29,837 bases of DNA from Planctomycetota bacterium (GCA_023432465.1 JAEYUO010000098.1:1-29837); one strand, 5' to 3'; shown: positions 7,704-15,127, counted from the first letter of the stretch. Program-made: numbers and translations. The notes: a model not told the origin generated them from the sequence alone.

Positions 7704-8435
7704 TTAGCGGCGGCGACGGCCGGCGAGGCCCAGGAGGCCGAGGCCCGCGAGGAGGCCGGTGCCGGGGGCGGGGACGGTCGTGACGGTGATGACCGCATCG
7801 TTGTAGTCGTAGTCGGCGCTCTCGCCGGCGATGCGGTCTTCCCAGAAGAGCGCGATCTGGCTGAGGCCATCAGGGCCGGTGACGTGGTAGGAGACGAGCT
7901 GGTCGAAGCTCTCGCCGAAGCGGGTGCCCGCGCCGAGGTTGGAGCTGGGGAGCGAGGTGAAGGTGCGGCCGGTCGAGGTGTTCTGGAGCGCCCAGCGGAA
8001 GCTGGAGCTGAGCTCGATGGCTGCCGGGGCATCGAAGACGCCGGTGGCGAAGATGGGCTGGAAGACGGGCTCGGCCTGGGTGTCATCGAACCAGCCGAAG
8101 ATGTGGCTGTCGCCGGCGTACTTGGCGCGGGCGATGACGGTGACGGATTCGCCGCCGCTGGACCACATGTCGTCCTGCGAGATGGCCGGGGAGATCGAGG
8201 ACAGGCCGACACCGAAAGGCGCGCCGGCATCCATGATGCGGGTCGCGGTGGAGGCGCCGCTCGTGACGTTGACGCCCGAGGCGGACCACGATCCGCCGTA
8301 GATGTTGTTCAGGATCGCGGCGTGGCCGAGTTCGCTGCCGGGGGGAGCGTTGACGGTCGTGTACTGCGCATTTGCGATCGCGGCGGATCCAACAAAGGCG
8401 GCGATGGCGATGACGGCGTTGGTGCGGTTCTTCAT
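7704..8435 (-). CDS. Exported DUF4114-like protein with PEP-CTERM-type tail
   Basis: The product has 243 residues. ATG 8435 is chosen because a Shine-Dalgarno-like aaggga precedes it and residues 1-23 form a signal peptide (cleavage near 'AIANA|QYT'). The central part is a beta-rich domain with no catalytic motif that I can see. Near the C-terminus 'FWEDRIAGESADYDYNDAV' matches the end of DUF4114 domains, whose acidic Asp/Asn cluster is thought to bind calcium. The last 23 residues ('VPAPGTGLLAG', hydrophobic run, 'GRRRR') form the planctomycete version of a PEP-CTERM sorting tail. It is probably a secreted or envelope-bound structural protein. A strong terminator follows the gene. The 216-base gap upstream (8436-8651) should hold its promoter, but no convincing one was seen. 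Confidence 0.85.
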   Translation of the reverse strand: MKNRTNAVIAIAAFVGSAAIANAQYTTVNAPPGSELGHAAILNNIYGGSWSASGVNVTSGASTATRIMDAGAPFGVGLSSISPAISQDDMWSSGGESVTVIARAKYAGDSHIFGWFDDTQAEPVFQPIFATGVFDAPAAIELSSSFRWALQNTSTGRTFTSLPSSNLGAGTRFGESFDQLVSYHVTGPDGLSQIALFWEDRIAGESADYDYNDAVITVTTVPAPGTGLLAGLGLLGLAGRRRR

Positions 8436-8651
8436 GTCTTTCCCTTTCAGTGGAATCGCGGCTGGGAGCGGGCGACGCCTGCTCACACTCACGACGAGGG
8501 AAAGATCACTTTCAACGAGCGTGTCGGCCACGCGGTGAGGCGTCCTGCCGGATTGCGCGATGGGATGAACGCGCGGGGCTTCCCATCTTGGCGGGTTACC
8601 GTGACGGTGCCGATAAGAAGCGGCCGCGGGCGCGGCGGGAACGGACGTGGG

Positions 8652-9632
8652 TCAATCCACAAGCCTTGCCGCGATTGCCAGGGCGGATTGATCGCCGCGG
8701 CGGGTGAGGGCGGAGGGGACGATGCGTGCGTGGGCTGCGGATGCGGCGACGCCCTCCTCGATCATGTGTCGGGTTGCACCGGGGATGAAGAGGTCGGGGT
8801 GCGCGGTGCCGATGGTGCCCAGGACGATGACATCGGGGTTGAGGATGTCGGTGAGGATGGTGCAGAGGCGGCCGAGCTCGGTGGCGAGGCGGTCGGTGAC
8901 GCGCCGCGCGGCGGGGTCGCCGGCGGCGGAGGCGGCGCAGAGGTCCTCGGCGCGGATCTTCGCGCCGGATTCGAGCATGTCGCGGAGGCGGGAGGGCTCG
9001 TTTCGCTGGATGCAGATGAGGGCTTCCTGCTGGGCGAGCTGGGACATGCCGGGGCCGGAGAGGAAGCCTTCTGCGCTGCCGCGTTTGGCGAAGCCGACTG
9101 GGCCATCATCGCGGAGGCGGATGCGGCCGATCTCGCCGGCGAGGCCGAGCGGGCCTTCGTAGAGCTTGCCATCGATGATGAGCCCGGAACCCATGCCGGT
9201 GCTCATGGTGAGGTAGACGGCGGTTGTTGCGGCTCGGGCGGCCCCCCACTTCCATTCGGCGAGCGCGGTGGCGTTCGCATCGTTCATGAACGCGGTGGGG
9301 CAGGGGAAGTTCTGCGCGAGCCAGTCGCGGATGGCAAAGCCGTGCCAGCGGGGCATGTTGGGCGGGTCGAGGAAGCGGCCGCGGGCGTAGTCGAGGGGGC
9401 CGGGGCAGGAAGCGCCGAGCGCGGCGGGGGCGGTGGAGGAGCCGGCGATTCGCGCGAGCATGGCGAGGAGGCGATCGCGGCAGTCGGTCAGGATGTCGGC
9501 GGGCGCGGCGGCGTGGTCGGTGGGCAAGGATTCGGATGCGAGCACGCGGCCGTCGGGCGCGCCGATGCAGAGGCCGATCTTGGTGCCGCCGATATCGAGG
9601 CCGAGGAGGTACGCCGCGGCGGCGGTGGTCAC
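8652..9632 (-). CDS. ROK-family sugar kinase (glucokinase-like) lacking the zinc motif
   Basis: The product has 326 residues with a GTG start at 9632 that overlaps the upstream stop (GTGA). It has the ATP-binding phosphate loop 'LDIGGTKIG' (12-20), 'MNDANATALAEWKWG' with the likely catalytic D118, and 'MSTGMGSGLIIDGKLYEGPL' (143-162), all diagnostic of ROK kinases that phosphorylate glucose, N-acetylglucosamine or related sugars. Most ROK proteins then have GEIGH and a CxCGxxGCxE zinc site. Here the sequence reads 'GEIGRIRLRDDGPVGFAKRG' with no cysteine ligands and R170 in place of His. No N-terminal DNA-binding domain is present, so a kinase rather than a NagC-type repressor is expected. The substrate cannot be read from the sequence. 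Confidence 0.88.
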   Translation of the reverse strand: MTTAAAAYLLGLDIGGTKIGLCIGAPDGRVLASESLPTDHAAAPADILTDCRDRLLAMLARIAGSSTAPAALGASCPGPLDYARGRFLDPPNMPRWHGFAIRDWLAQNFPCPTAFMNDANATALAEWKWGAARAATTAVYLTMSTGMGSGLIIDGKLYEGPLGLAGEIGRIRLRDDGPVGFAKRGSAEGFLSGPGMSQLAQQEALICIQRNEPSRLRDMLESGAKIRAEDLCAASAAGDPAARRVTDRLATELGRLCTILTDILNPDVIVLGTIGTAHPDLFIPGATRHMIEEGVAASAAHARIVPSALTRRGDQSALAIAARLVD

Positions 9633-10249
9633 GCGACGAGTTCCTGGGGAGCCTGGCCCATCTGCTCTTCACGGGTCTTGATGAGCCCGAACCAGATCAG
9701 GGTGAAAGCTGGATATGCCAGGGAGAAGAGAACGGTGCACCCAAAGATCGCGTAGGCGAACGCTTCGATCCCGCCCTGCATCTGCTGGGCCTGGGCGGCC
9801 ATGTTCGGGTCGCTTTGCATCTGCTGCATCTGGGCGGCGACCTGCTGCTTCATCGCGCCGAAGCCGATGAACGAACCGATGAGCCCGATGAGGATCGCGA
9901 GGGCTGCCCACACCAGGTGGAGCGTGCGGCCCTTCCACTGATAGCGCATCGTCTGGATTCCCGCGTACAGCAAGAGCGCGCTGAGGAGGAAGCCGAGGAT
10001 CCCGATGACGATGTTGAAGGCGACGTTCTGTCCGGCCATCTGCTGCTGCATCTGCTGCTGCTGCTCGGGCGGGACCATGCTGATGAGCATGGGCTGCACG
10101 AGTGCGGAGACGGCGGTGCAGCCGTTGCAGATGAGCCCGAGGCTTGCCCAGACGATGCTGATGATGCCCACGATTTTCGGCCACGCGGGGGGCTCGGCTC
10201 CGAAGTCGGGCTCGCCATACATCGGCGGGACGGCATTGAACTGGCTCAT
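9629..10249 (-). CDS. Small polytopic membrane protein, unknown function
   Basis: The product has 206 residues with about four membrane helices (around 25-52, 78-100, 108-130 and 165-190). Two cytoplasmic or periplasmic loops are rich in Gln and Met ('PPEQQQQMQQQMAGQN' and 'QQVAAQMQQMQSDPNMAAQA'). The N-terminus is a Pro-rich hydrophilic leader. I recognise no named family. It starts 33 bases after pheS and its stop overlaps the ROK start, so the three are likely one transcription unit. Nothing in the sequence ties its function to tRNA charging. Confidence 0.75.
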   Translation of the reverse strand: MSQFNAVPPMYGEPDFGAEPPAWPKIVGIISIVWASLGLICNGCTAVSALVQPMLISMVPPEQQQQMQQQMAGQNVAFNIVIGILGFLLSALLLYAGIQTMRYQWKGRTLHLVWAALAILIGLIGSFIGFGAMKQQVAAQMQQMQSDPNMAAQAQQMQGGIEAFAYAIFGCTVLFSLAYPAFTLIWFGLIKTREEQMGQAPQELVA

Positions 10250-10282
10250 GGTCTTATCCCTCTCGATCGCGGCGTGAACTGG

Positions 10283-11305
10283 TCAGAGCTGGCGGAGGAA
10301 TCGCAGGTCGTTCTCGAACAGCATACGGATATCCGGGATGCCGTACTTGCCCATGGCGAGGCGCTCGATGCCGAAGCCGAAGGCGAAGCCGGTCCATTCT
10401 TCGGGATCGATGTTGCAGGCTTCCAGCACGGCGGGGTCCACCATTCCGCAGCCGCCGAGCTCGATCCAGCGCGGGGGCTGATCGGGGCGGAGGCGGATCT
10501 TCATGTCGAACTCGGCGGAGGGCTCGGTGAAGGGGAAGTAGCTGGGGCGGAGGCGGATCTCGGCATCCGGGCCGAAGTAGCCCTTGGCGAAGTGGAGCAG
10601 GGTGCTCTTGAGGTCGGCCATGGAGACGCCGCGATCGATGTAGAGGCCCTCGATCTGATGGAACATGAAGCTGTGGGTGGCATCGACGGTGTCGGGGCGA
10701 TAGACGCGGCCGGGGGCGACGACCTTGATGGGCGGGCGCGTGGTCTGCATCACGCGGATCTGCACCGTCGAGGTCTGGCTGCGGAGCATGCGGGGGAGCT
10801 TGCTCGTCGCGGGGTCGTCGATGTAGTAGTTGTCGATGGGCTCGCGGGCGGGGTGCTCGGGCGGGATATTGAGGCGGACGAAGTTGTGCTCATCGTCCTC
10901 GAGCTCGGGGCCCTGCGCGACATCGAAGCCCATGCGGGCGAAGACCTCGACGAGCTCATCGCGGACGCGGCTGATGATGTGGCGGCGGCCGAGGCCTGTG
11001 GACCAGGCCAGGCCGGGCTCGGTGACATCGATCCCGGATGCGGGCCTGGCGGCGGGGCTGCCTGCGCCGAGCTGCTCCTGGCGCGTCTTGAAGGCGTCGG
11101 TGAGGGCCGCGTTGATCTGGTTGACGCGCTGGCCGTAGGCGGGCTTGTGCTCCTTGGGGACATCCTTCACCGCGCCGAGCGCGGCCTTGATGCGTCCGCT
11201 GGAGCCGAGGAACTCGATGCGCCACTGCTCGAGCGCGGCGGGATCTGCGGCGGCGTTGAGCGCGGCGGTGGCCGCGGCTTCGAGCTGGTTCAGGGAGTCG
11301 AGCAT
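10283..11305 (-). CDS. pheS: Phenylalanine--tRNA ligase alpha subunit
   Basis: The product has 340 residues, the usual length. It charges tRNA-Phe as part of an alpha2-beta2 complex in the cytoplasm. An N-terminal coiled-coil tRNA-binding arm (about 1-90) precedes the class II catalytic core with motif 2 'RVYRPDTVDATHSFMFHQIE' and the C-terminal 'GCGMVDPAVLEACNID' and motif 3 'GFAFGFGIERLAMGKYGIPD'. The beta subunit gene pheT, usually next in line, is not adjacent. The following gene is a small membrane protein. The upstream neighbour is a lipoprotein gene with its own terminator, so pheS probably has a promoter in 11306-11391, which I could not pin down. Confidence 0.97.
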   Translation of the reverse strand: MLDSLNQLEAAATAALNAAADPAALEQWRIEFLGSSGRIKAALGAVKDVPKEHKPAYGQRVNQINAALTDAFKTRQEQLGAGSPAARPASGIDVTEPGLAWSTGLGRRHIISRVRDELVEVFARMGFDVAQGPELEDDEHNFVRLNIPPEHPAREPIDNYYIDDPATSKLPRMLRSQTSTVQIRVMQTTRPPIKVVAPGRVYRPDTVDATHSFMFHQIEGLYIDRGVSMADLKSTLLHFAKGYFGPDAEIRLRPSYFPFTEPSAEFDMKIRLRPDQPPRWIELGGCGMVDPAVLEACNIDPEEWTGFAFGFGIERLAMGKYGIPDIRMLFENDLRFLRQL

Positions 11306-11391
11306 TGGGGCGGAGTGTAGGGGAATTGAAAGTTCAAAGCACAGATCGGAGAGCTCAACGGGGGAAAGGCGACGCCACGGCGGAAGTGCAC

Positions 11392-11428
11392 AAAAACGAC
11401 AAGGCCCGCCGGCGAACCGACGGGCCTT
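11392..11428 (-). terminator. Intrinsic terminator of the Cys-rich lipoprotein gene
   Basis: A 12-base-pair stem (11401-11412 with 11417-11428; one G-T wobble on the minus strand) with a TTCG loop is followed shortly by five Ts (11396-11392 read on the minus strand). It lies 27 bases after the lipoprotein stop and separates that gene from pheS. Confidence 0.9.
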
Positions 11429-11455
11429 GAAGATGTCGAACGGTACAGAACGAGA

Positions 11456-11707
11456 TCAGTTCTGCTGCTTGGACATCGGGCACTGCGCGGCGCAGTCGGC
11501 CTTCTTCTCGGAGCAGGAGGAGGCGCAGGAGGCCTTCTCGGCGCAGGTGCCGGTCTTCGCGCTGGCGGGGGTGACCTCGCCGTCCTTCGCGACCGCGGCG
11601 GTCTCCTTGCAGGTGCCGCAGCACTCGCCGTTCTTCTGGCAGCCGGCCAGGAGAGCGAGAGCGGAAACGCAGCAGATCGCGCCAAAACCAAAGATGGACT
11701 TCTTCAT
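11456..11707 (-). CDS. Small Cys-rich lipoprotein
   Basis: The product has 83 residues. ATG 11707 is chosen because ggagt lies at the right distance upstream and the protein then begins with a lipoprotein signal (MKKSIFGFGA...) with lipobox 'LLAGC' and lipidation at C23. The mature 60-residue part has eight further cysteines (C29, C30, C33, C55, C61, C65, C72, C76), including 'ECCGTC'. It is otherwise Ala/Lys/Glu-rich with no fold I recognise. The cysteines suggest metal binding or disulfide cross-links in the periplasm, which is inference. It is a single-gene unit closed by its own terminator and sits between the ribosomal cluster and pheS. A weak promoter could lie near 11790-11850. Confidence 0.8.
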   Translation of the reverse strand: MKKSIFGFGAICCVSALALLAGCQKNGECCGTCKETAAVAKDGEVTPASAKTGTCAEKASCASSCSEKKADCAAQCPMSKQQN

Positions 11708-11864
11708 GTGAGACTCCCGTGAACACGCCCGGCCGCGAACGCGGCACGGAGCCATTTGTGGACATCCGGCAGGACCCGCGACCACCGCGGTACCGGAGAC
11801 CTAGACATACCGTAGCACCCAGATGCGGTTGCGGCCAAACCAAGTCCGAAAATCGGTAAAAATG

Positions 11865-11897
11865 AAAGAAAAACAGCCCGGGCGAGGTGCCCGGGCT
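11865..11897 (-). terminator. Intrinsic terminator closing the ribosomal protein cluster
   Basis: A perfect 9-bp GC-rich stem (11875-11883 with 11889-11897, loop of 5) is followed on the minus strand by G and TTTTTCTTTC. It begins 38 bases downstream of the rplQ stop. Confidence 0.92.
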
Positions 11898-11934
11898 GGA
11901 TGAGGTTGCAAGACGCGAGAGTCGGGGAAGAGGA

Positions 11935-12567
11935 TCAGGCCGCGGATTTGGCTTCGGATTTGGCTTCTTTCCGGACCTTGGCGGCAAAGGCCTGGCGGCG
12001 GTCGGCCTGGCGGCGGCGGGTGCTGGGGCTGCCACCGATCTCCGGGCCTTCCTCGGCCCCGACAAACTGGACCAGGGCGAGCTCGGAGCCATCGCCGATG
12101 CGGTGCTTGCCGAGGCGGACGAGGCGGGTGTAGCCGCCTGCGCGGTCCTTGAAGCGGGGAGCGACGTTCGTGAAGATGTGCTTCACGAGCTTGGGGGCCT
12201 TGCGGAGCTCGCCGTAGCGGTTGCGCTCGACATCGGCGGAGTCCGGGACATCGAAGTACTTCGATGCACGGTCGCGGAGGGCATCCACCGCGGCCTTCTC
12301 CTGGTCGCTGGCCTTGTTGGGCAGCCAGAGCCAGTCGAAGCCGAGTCGGTCGCGTCCGAGGATCGCGATGACCTGGCGCCGGGAGGCGAGGTCCCCCTTC
12401 TTGGCGAGGGTGACGATCTTCTCGACCAGGGGCCGCATGGCCTTGGCCTTGGTGACGGTGGTGACGATCTGACCGTGCTCAAAGATCGCGGCGGCCAGAT
12501 TGCGCATCGTGGCTGCGCGATGGGCCGTGGTGCGACCGAGCTTGAATCCGCCCTTGCGGTGGCGCAT
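11935..12567 (-). CDS. rplQ: 50S ribosomal protein L17 with central insertion and C-terminal tail
   Basis: The product has 210 residues, against about 120-130 in most bacteria. L17 lines the area near the exit tunnel of the large subunit. The canonical start 'MRHRKGGFKLGRTTAHRAA' and the canonical 'FTNVAPRFKDRAGGYTRLVR' (132-151) are both present. Between them about 50 extra residues (74-124) carry an aromatic stretch 'LGFDWLWLPNK' and a charged helix. After residue 165 a basic Ala/Lys/Arg tail extends a further 45 residues. The ribosome binding site gaggag lies before ATG 12567. It is the last gene of the cluster, 132 bases after rpoA, and is followed by a strong terminator. Confidence 0.97.
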   Translation of the reverse strand: MRHRKGGFKLGRTTAHRAATMRNLAAAIFEHGQIVTTVTKAKAMRPLVEKIVTLAKKGDLASRRQVIAILGRDRLGFDWLWLPNKASDQEKAAVDALRDRASKYFDVPDSADVERNRYGELRKAPKLVKHIFTNVAPRFKDRAGGYTRLVRLGKHRIGDGSELALVQFVGAEEGPEIGGSPSTRRRQADRRQAFAAKVRKEAKSEAKSAA

Positions 12568-12699
12568 CGAAATACTCCTCGAACAAAGACCGCACGGGCA
12601 CGCCGGCGGAAAACGGGCGGAACTCTATGCGCCAAGGACTTGCGGGCAAATCCGCGTTTGAACTCTCGACCGGACGGCGCCGACCGGTGAGAGCGGACA

Positions 12700-13725
12700 T
12701 CAGACGGAGGCGGTGGAACCGGGGGTCATGGTGGTCGTGGCCCCTTCGGGGAGCTTGATTCCCAGGTCCAGGTTCATATCGGTGAGCTTCTTCTTGACCT
12801 CGCGGAGCGATGTGCGACCGAAGGACCGGACCTTGAGCAGGTCGGAATCGGTGTGCTGGACGAGGTCGGCGATGGTGATGATGCGGGCGGACTCGAGGCA
12901 GTTGCTGGCGCGGACGGAGAGGTCCAGGTCGCTGATGGGGCGGTTGAGCTTGCGGATGAGTTCCTCATCGACGCCGGCTGCGGCCGCGGCGGCCTCGGTG
13001 ACGGTCTCGCGACCGACCTCGAAGTACTGAACGAAGGGATTGAGGTGCTTGCGGAGGATCTTGCCGGCCTCGACGAGGGCCATCTCGGGGGTGACGGTGC
13101 CGTTGGTCCAGATGTCCATCACGAGCTTGTCGTAGTTGGTGCGCTGGCCGACACGGGTCTCCTCGACCTTGAAGCGAACACGCTGGACCGGGGAGTAGAT
13201 GGCATCGATGGGGATGAGGCCGATCTCCTGGTCCTCCTCGCGGCGGTACTGCTCGCTGGCGGGGACGTAGCCGCGGCCGAGACCGACGCGGAGCTCCATC
13301 TCAAAGTCCACCTTCTCGGTGAGGGTGGCGATGATGTGTTCCTTGTTGAGGATCGTGACGGAAGGATCACCCTCGATCAGTTCGGCGGTGACATCGCCGG
13401 GGCCGGAGGCGGCGAGGGTGAGGGTCTTGGGACCGTCGCCCTCCATCTTGACGATGAGGCCCTTGACGTTGAGGATGATGTCGGTGACATCTTCCATGAC
13501 GCCGGGGAGGGAGTGGAACTCGTGGGGTGCGCCCTTGATCTTGACGGCGGTGACGGCCGCGCCCTCCAGGCTGGAGAGCAGGACCCGGCGGATGCCGTTG
13601 CCGATGGTGGTGCCGAAGCCACGCTCGAACGGCTCGACGGTGAAGCGGCCGAAGGTGTTGCCCTGGAACTTGGGGTCGGCGACGACGTGGGACGGGAGCT
13701 CGAAACCTCGCCAGCGGATGCGCAT
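12700..13725 (-). CDS. rpoA: DNA-directed RNA polymerase alpha subunit
   Basis: The product has 341 residues, a normal length. It forms the dimer that nucleates core polymerase assembly. The N-terminal domain has 'FTVEPFERGFGTTIGNGIRR' and 'LLSSLEGAAVTAVKIKG'. The C-terminal domain (about 265-330) carries helix-hairpin-helix motifs around 'RASNCLESARIITIADLVQH' and 'LLKVRSFGRTSLREVKKKL', which contact UP elements and activators. A short acidic/Thr-rich end follows. It lies 164 bases after rpsK. rpsD, which usually sits between the two, is absent. Confidence 0.98.
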   Translation of the reverse strand: MRIRWRGFELPSHVVADPKFQGNTFGRFTVEPFERGFGTTIGNGIRRVLLSSLEGAAVTAVKIKGAPHEFHSLPGVMEDVTDIILNVKGLIVKMEGDGPKTLTLAASGPGDVTAELIEGDPSVTILNKEHIIATLTEKVDFEMELRVGLGRGYVPASEQYRREEDQEIGLIPIDAIYSPVQRVRFKVEETRVGQRTNYDKLVMDIWTNGTVTPEMALVEAGKILRKHLNPFVQYFEVGRETVTEAAAAAAGVDEELIRKLNRPISDLDLSVRASNCLESARIITIADLVQHTDSDLLKVRSFGRTSLREVKKKLTDMNLDLGIKLPEGATTTMTPGSTASV

Positions 13726-13851
13726 GATGAAACCCTTCGAAACGTGTCAGCGTGACCCTGTGATGGGAAGCGCCCGTCCGCCTGAATCGGGTTGACCACG
13801 GGCCGCTGACTGCCCGGGCCTCCCTGCTGTGCGGGGGCGATTGATTCGAGG

Positions 13852-13878
13852 CCGCGCAGCGGTTGTGCCGCAGCGCGG
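13852..13878 (-). other. Hairpin in the rpsK-rpoA spacer
   Basis: ccgcgc-a-gcgg (13852-13862) pairs with ccgc-a-gcgcgg (13868-13878) across a 5-base loop: ten pairs with one A/A mismatch. It starts 12 bases after the rpsK stop and has no T tract, so it is more likely an RNA stabiliser, processing site or protein-binding leader than a terminator. Confidence 0.55.
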
Positions 13879-13889
13879 AGGATGATCGA

Positions 13890-14267
13890 TCAGACGCGGC
13901 GGCGCTTGCGGGGGCGGCAGCCGTTGTGGGGGATCGGGGTGTGATCCTCGATCGCGGTCACGCGGAGGCCGGTGGAGACCAGACCCTGGACCGCGGACTC
14001 GCGTCCCGCGCCGGTGCCCTTGATGAAGACCTCGATCTCGGACATGCCGAGCTTGCGGGCCTTCTGTCCCGCGGACTCGCCCGCGCGGGTCGCGGCGAAG
14101 GGCGTGCTCTTGCGGGCGCCCTTGAAGCCGATCGTGCCGGCAGAGTCCCAGGCGACGGTTTCGCCGTTGGGATCGGTGACGGTGACGATGGTGTTGTTGT
14201 GGGACGCACGCACGTGGGCGATGCCACGGGTGACGTTCTTGCGGACCTTCTTCTGCTTCTTCGCCAT
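13890..14267 (-). CDS. rpsK: 30S ribosomal protein S11
   Basis: The product has 125 residues. S11 lies on the platform of the small subunit near the mRNA exit. Family motifs are intact: 'VTRGIAHVRASHNNTIVTVT', 'WDSAGTIGFKGARKSTPFAA' and the strongly conserved end 'DHTPIPHNGCRPRKRRRV'. The gene lies 118 bases after rpsM, a wide gap for this pair, and the spacer holds a strong hairpin. The start at ATG 14267 has gaggagc upstream and gives the usual short Lys-rich N-terminus. Confidence 0.98.
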   Translation of the reverse strand: MAKKQKKVRKNVTRGIAHVRASHNNTIVTVTDPNGETVAWDSAGTIGFKGARKSTPFAATRAGESAGQKARKLGMSEIEVFIKGTGAGRESAVQGLVSTGLRVTAIEDHTPIPHNGCRPRKRRRV

Positions 14268-14341
14268 CGATTGCTCCTCGGATCAGCCGACCGCTTGGGT
14301 CGTACCCGGGGGTGGGTGGAACTGAGAACGGAATACGGAGA

Positions 14342-14374
14342 GCGGGAAGCAGCAGGATGCCCGCTGCTCCCCGC
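14342..14374 (-). other. Hairpin in the rpsM-rpsK spacer
   Basis: Twelve-base arms 14342-14353 and 14363-14374 pair with one G-T wobble on the minus strand and a 9-base loop. It starts 12 bases after the rpsM stop and is not followed by a T tract. It has the same placement as the hairpin after rpsK. Confidence 0.6.
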
Positions 14375-14385
14375 GGTTTGACTAC

Positions 14386-14766
14386 TTACTTGGCCTTGAC
14401 GCCCTTCTTGCCGGCGACCGTCTTCTTCTTGCCCTTGCGTGTGCGGGCATTGGAGCGGGTGCGCTGGCCGCGGGTGGGGAGGCCGCGACGGTGACGATCG
14501 CCGCGGTAGCTGCGGACGTCCTTGAGTCGCTGGACGTTCTGCTGCACCTGGCGGCGGAGGGCACCTTCGACAATGTAGGTGTTGTCGATGATCGCGTTGA
14601 TGGCGGCGAGCTGCTGCTCACCGACCTCGGTCGCGCGGAGATCGGGATTGACCCCGGCCTCGGCGAGGATCGCGGCGGCGAACTTCGGCCCGATCCCGTA
14701 GATGTACTGGAGGGCGAAGAAGATCTTCTTCTTTTCAGGAACGTCAATACCCGCAATACGTGGCAC
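14386..14766 (-). CDS. rpsM: 30S ribosomal protein S13
   Basis: The product has 126 residues. S13 sits in the head of the small subunit and contacts the P-site tRNA and the large subunit. The N-terminus 'MPRIAGIDVPEKKKIFFALQ' continues into 'YIYGIG', the helix-two-turn-helix nucleic-acid fold, and the basic tail contains 'SYRGDRHRRGLPTRGQRTRS' followed by Lys-rich sequence. It starts 53 bases after rpmJ. The family's key basic residues are all there. Confidence 0.98.
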   Translation of the reverse strand: MPRIAGIDVPEKKKIFFALQYIYGIGPKFAAAILAEAGVNPDLRATEVGEQQLAAINAIIDNTYIVEGALRRQVQQNVQRLKDVRSYRGDRHRRGLPTRGQRTRSNARTRKGKKKTVAGKKGVKAK

Positions 14767-14819
14767 GGCGAACTCCTATCGAGCGAACGCGGCGGTGTGG
14801 CCGCGAGATTTCCTACCGA

Positions 14820-14936
14820 TCAGCCCTGGACCTGCTTGTGCTTGGGATTGGCCTTGCAGATGACCCGCACCTTGCCCTTGCGGCGGACCACCTGGCACTG
14901 GTTGCACATGCGACGGATGCTTGCCTTGACCTTCAC
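14820..14936 (-). CDS. rpmJ: 50S ribosomal protein L36 (zinc-binding form)
   Basis: The product has only 38 residues and starts with GTG at 14936. The sequence begins V-K-V-K-A-S-I-R-R and contains 'MCNQCQVVRRKGKVRVICKA' and 'NPKHKQVQG'. The zinc ligands C11, C14, C27 and H33 are all kept (the C+ form). L36 is a small 23S rRNA binder near the factor-binding side. aaagga lies upstream of the start. A perfect 7-bp hairpin (14954-14971) sits just upstream in the 191-base spacer from infA. Confidence 0.96.
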   Translation of the reverse strand: MKVKASIRRMCNQCQVVRRKGKVRVICKANPKHKQVQG

Positions 14937-14953
14937 GACTTAACCCGTCCTTT

Positions 14954-14971
14954 CGGACCGTCATCGGTCCG
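14954..14971 (-). other. Short hairpin just upstream of rpmJ
   Basis: cggaccg (14954-14960) and cggtccg (14965-14971) are exact reverse complements with a 4-base loop. The hairpin ends 17 bases before the rpmJ GTG and could influence its translation or mark a processing site in the infA-rpmJ spacer. Confidence 0.5.
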
Positions 14972-15127
14972 CTCTCTCGATACGCGATTTGATCCGCCAG
15001 CCTTTGGGCGAGCGGGGATGTTAGGACCGAATCCGCGTCGTGGCCAGCGAGAAGCGGGCCGCGGACGCCTAAACCTCTGTCACTCCCGTCCTTGAGAGCC
15101 CCCACCATCACCCGAATCCGAAAGAAC

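Noticed and set aside
8436..8651. Possible small gene or RNA between the ROK kinase and the DUF4114-like gene
   Set aside because: No start with ribosome binding site, no T-tailed hairpin and no recognisable RNA family; it probably contains only the promoter of the downstream gene.
7683..9755. 690-codon plus-strand open frame
   Set aside because: It is antisense to the exported DUF4114-like protein and the ROK kinase, both of which have family motifs and starts with context. Its composition (Gly/Glu/Ala-rich) is what the reverse of GC-rich coding sequence gives.
11397..11428. Riboswitch or T-box before pheS
   Set aside because: The hairpin lies downstream of, not upstream of, pheS in transcription terms; it is the terminator of the preceding lipoprotein gene. 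No T-box specifier or AGGGTGG-type element was recognised.
12853..13755. 300-codon plus-strand frame opposite rpoA
   Set aside because: It is the antisense shadow of a clear rpoA gene and has only acidic/Gly-rich sequence.
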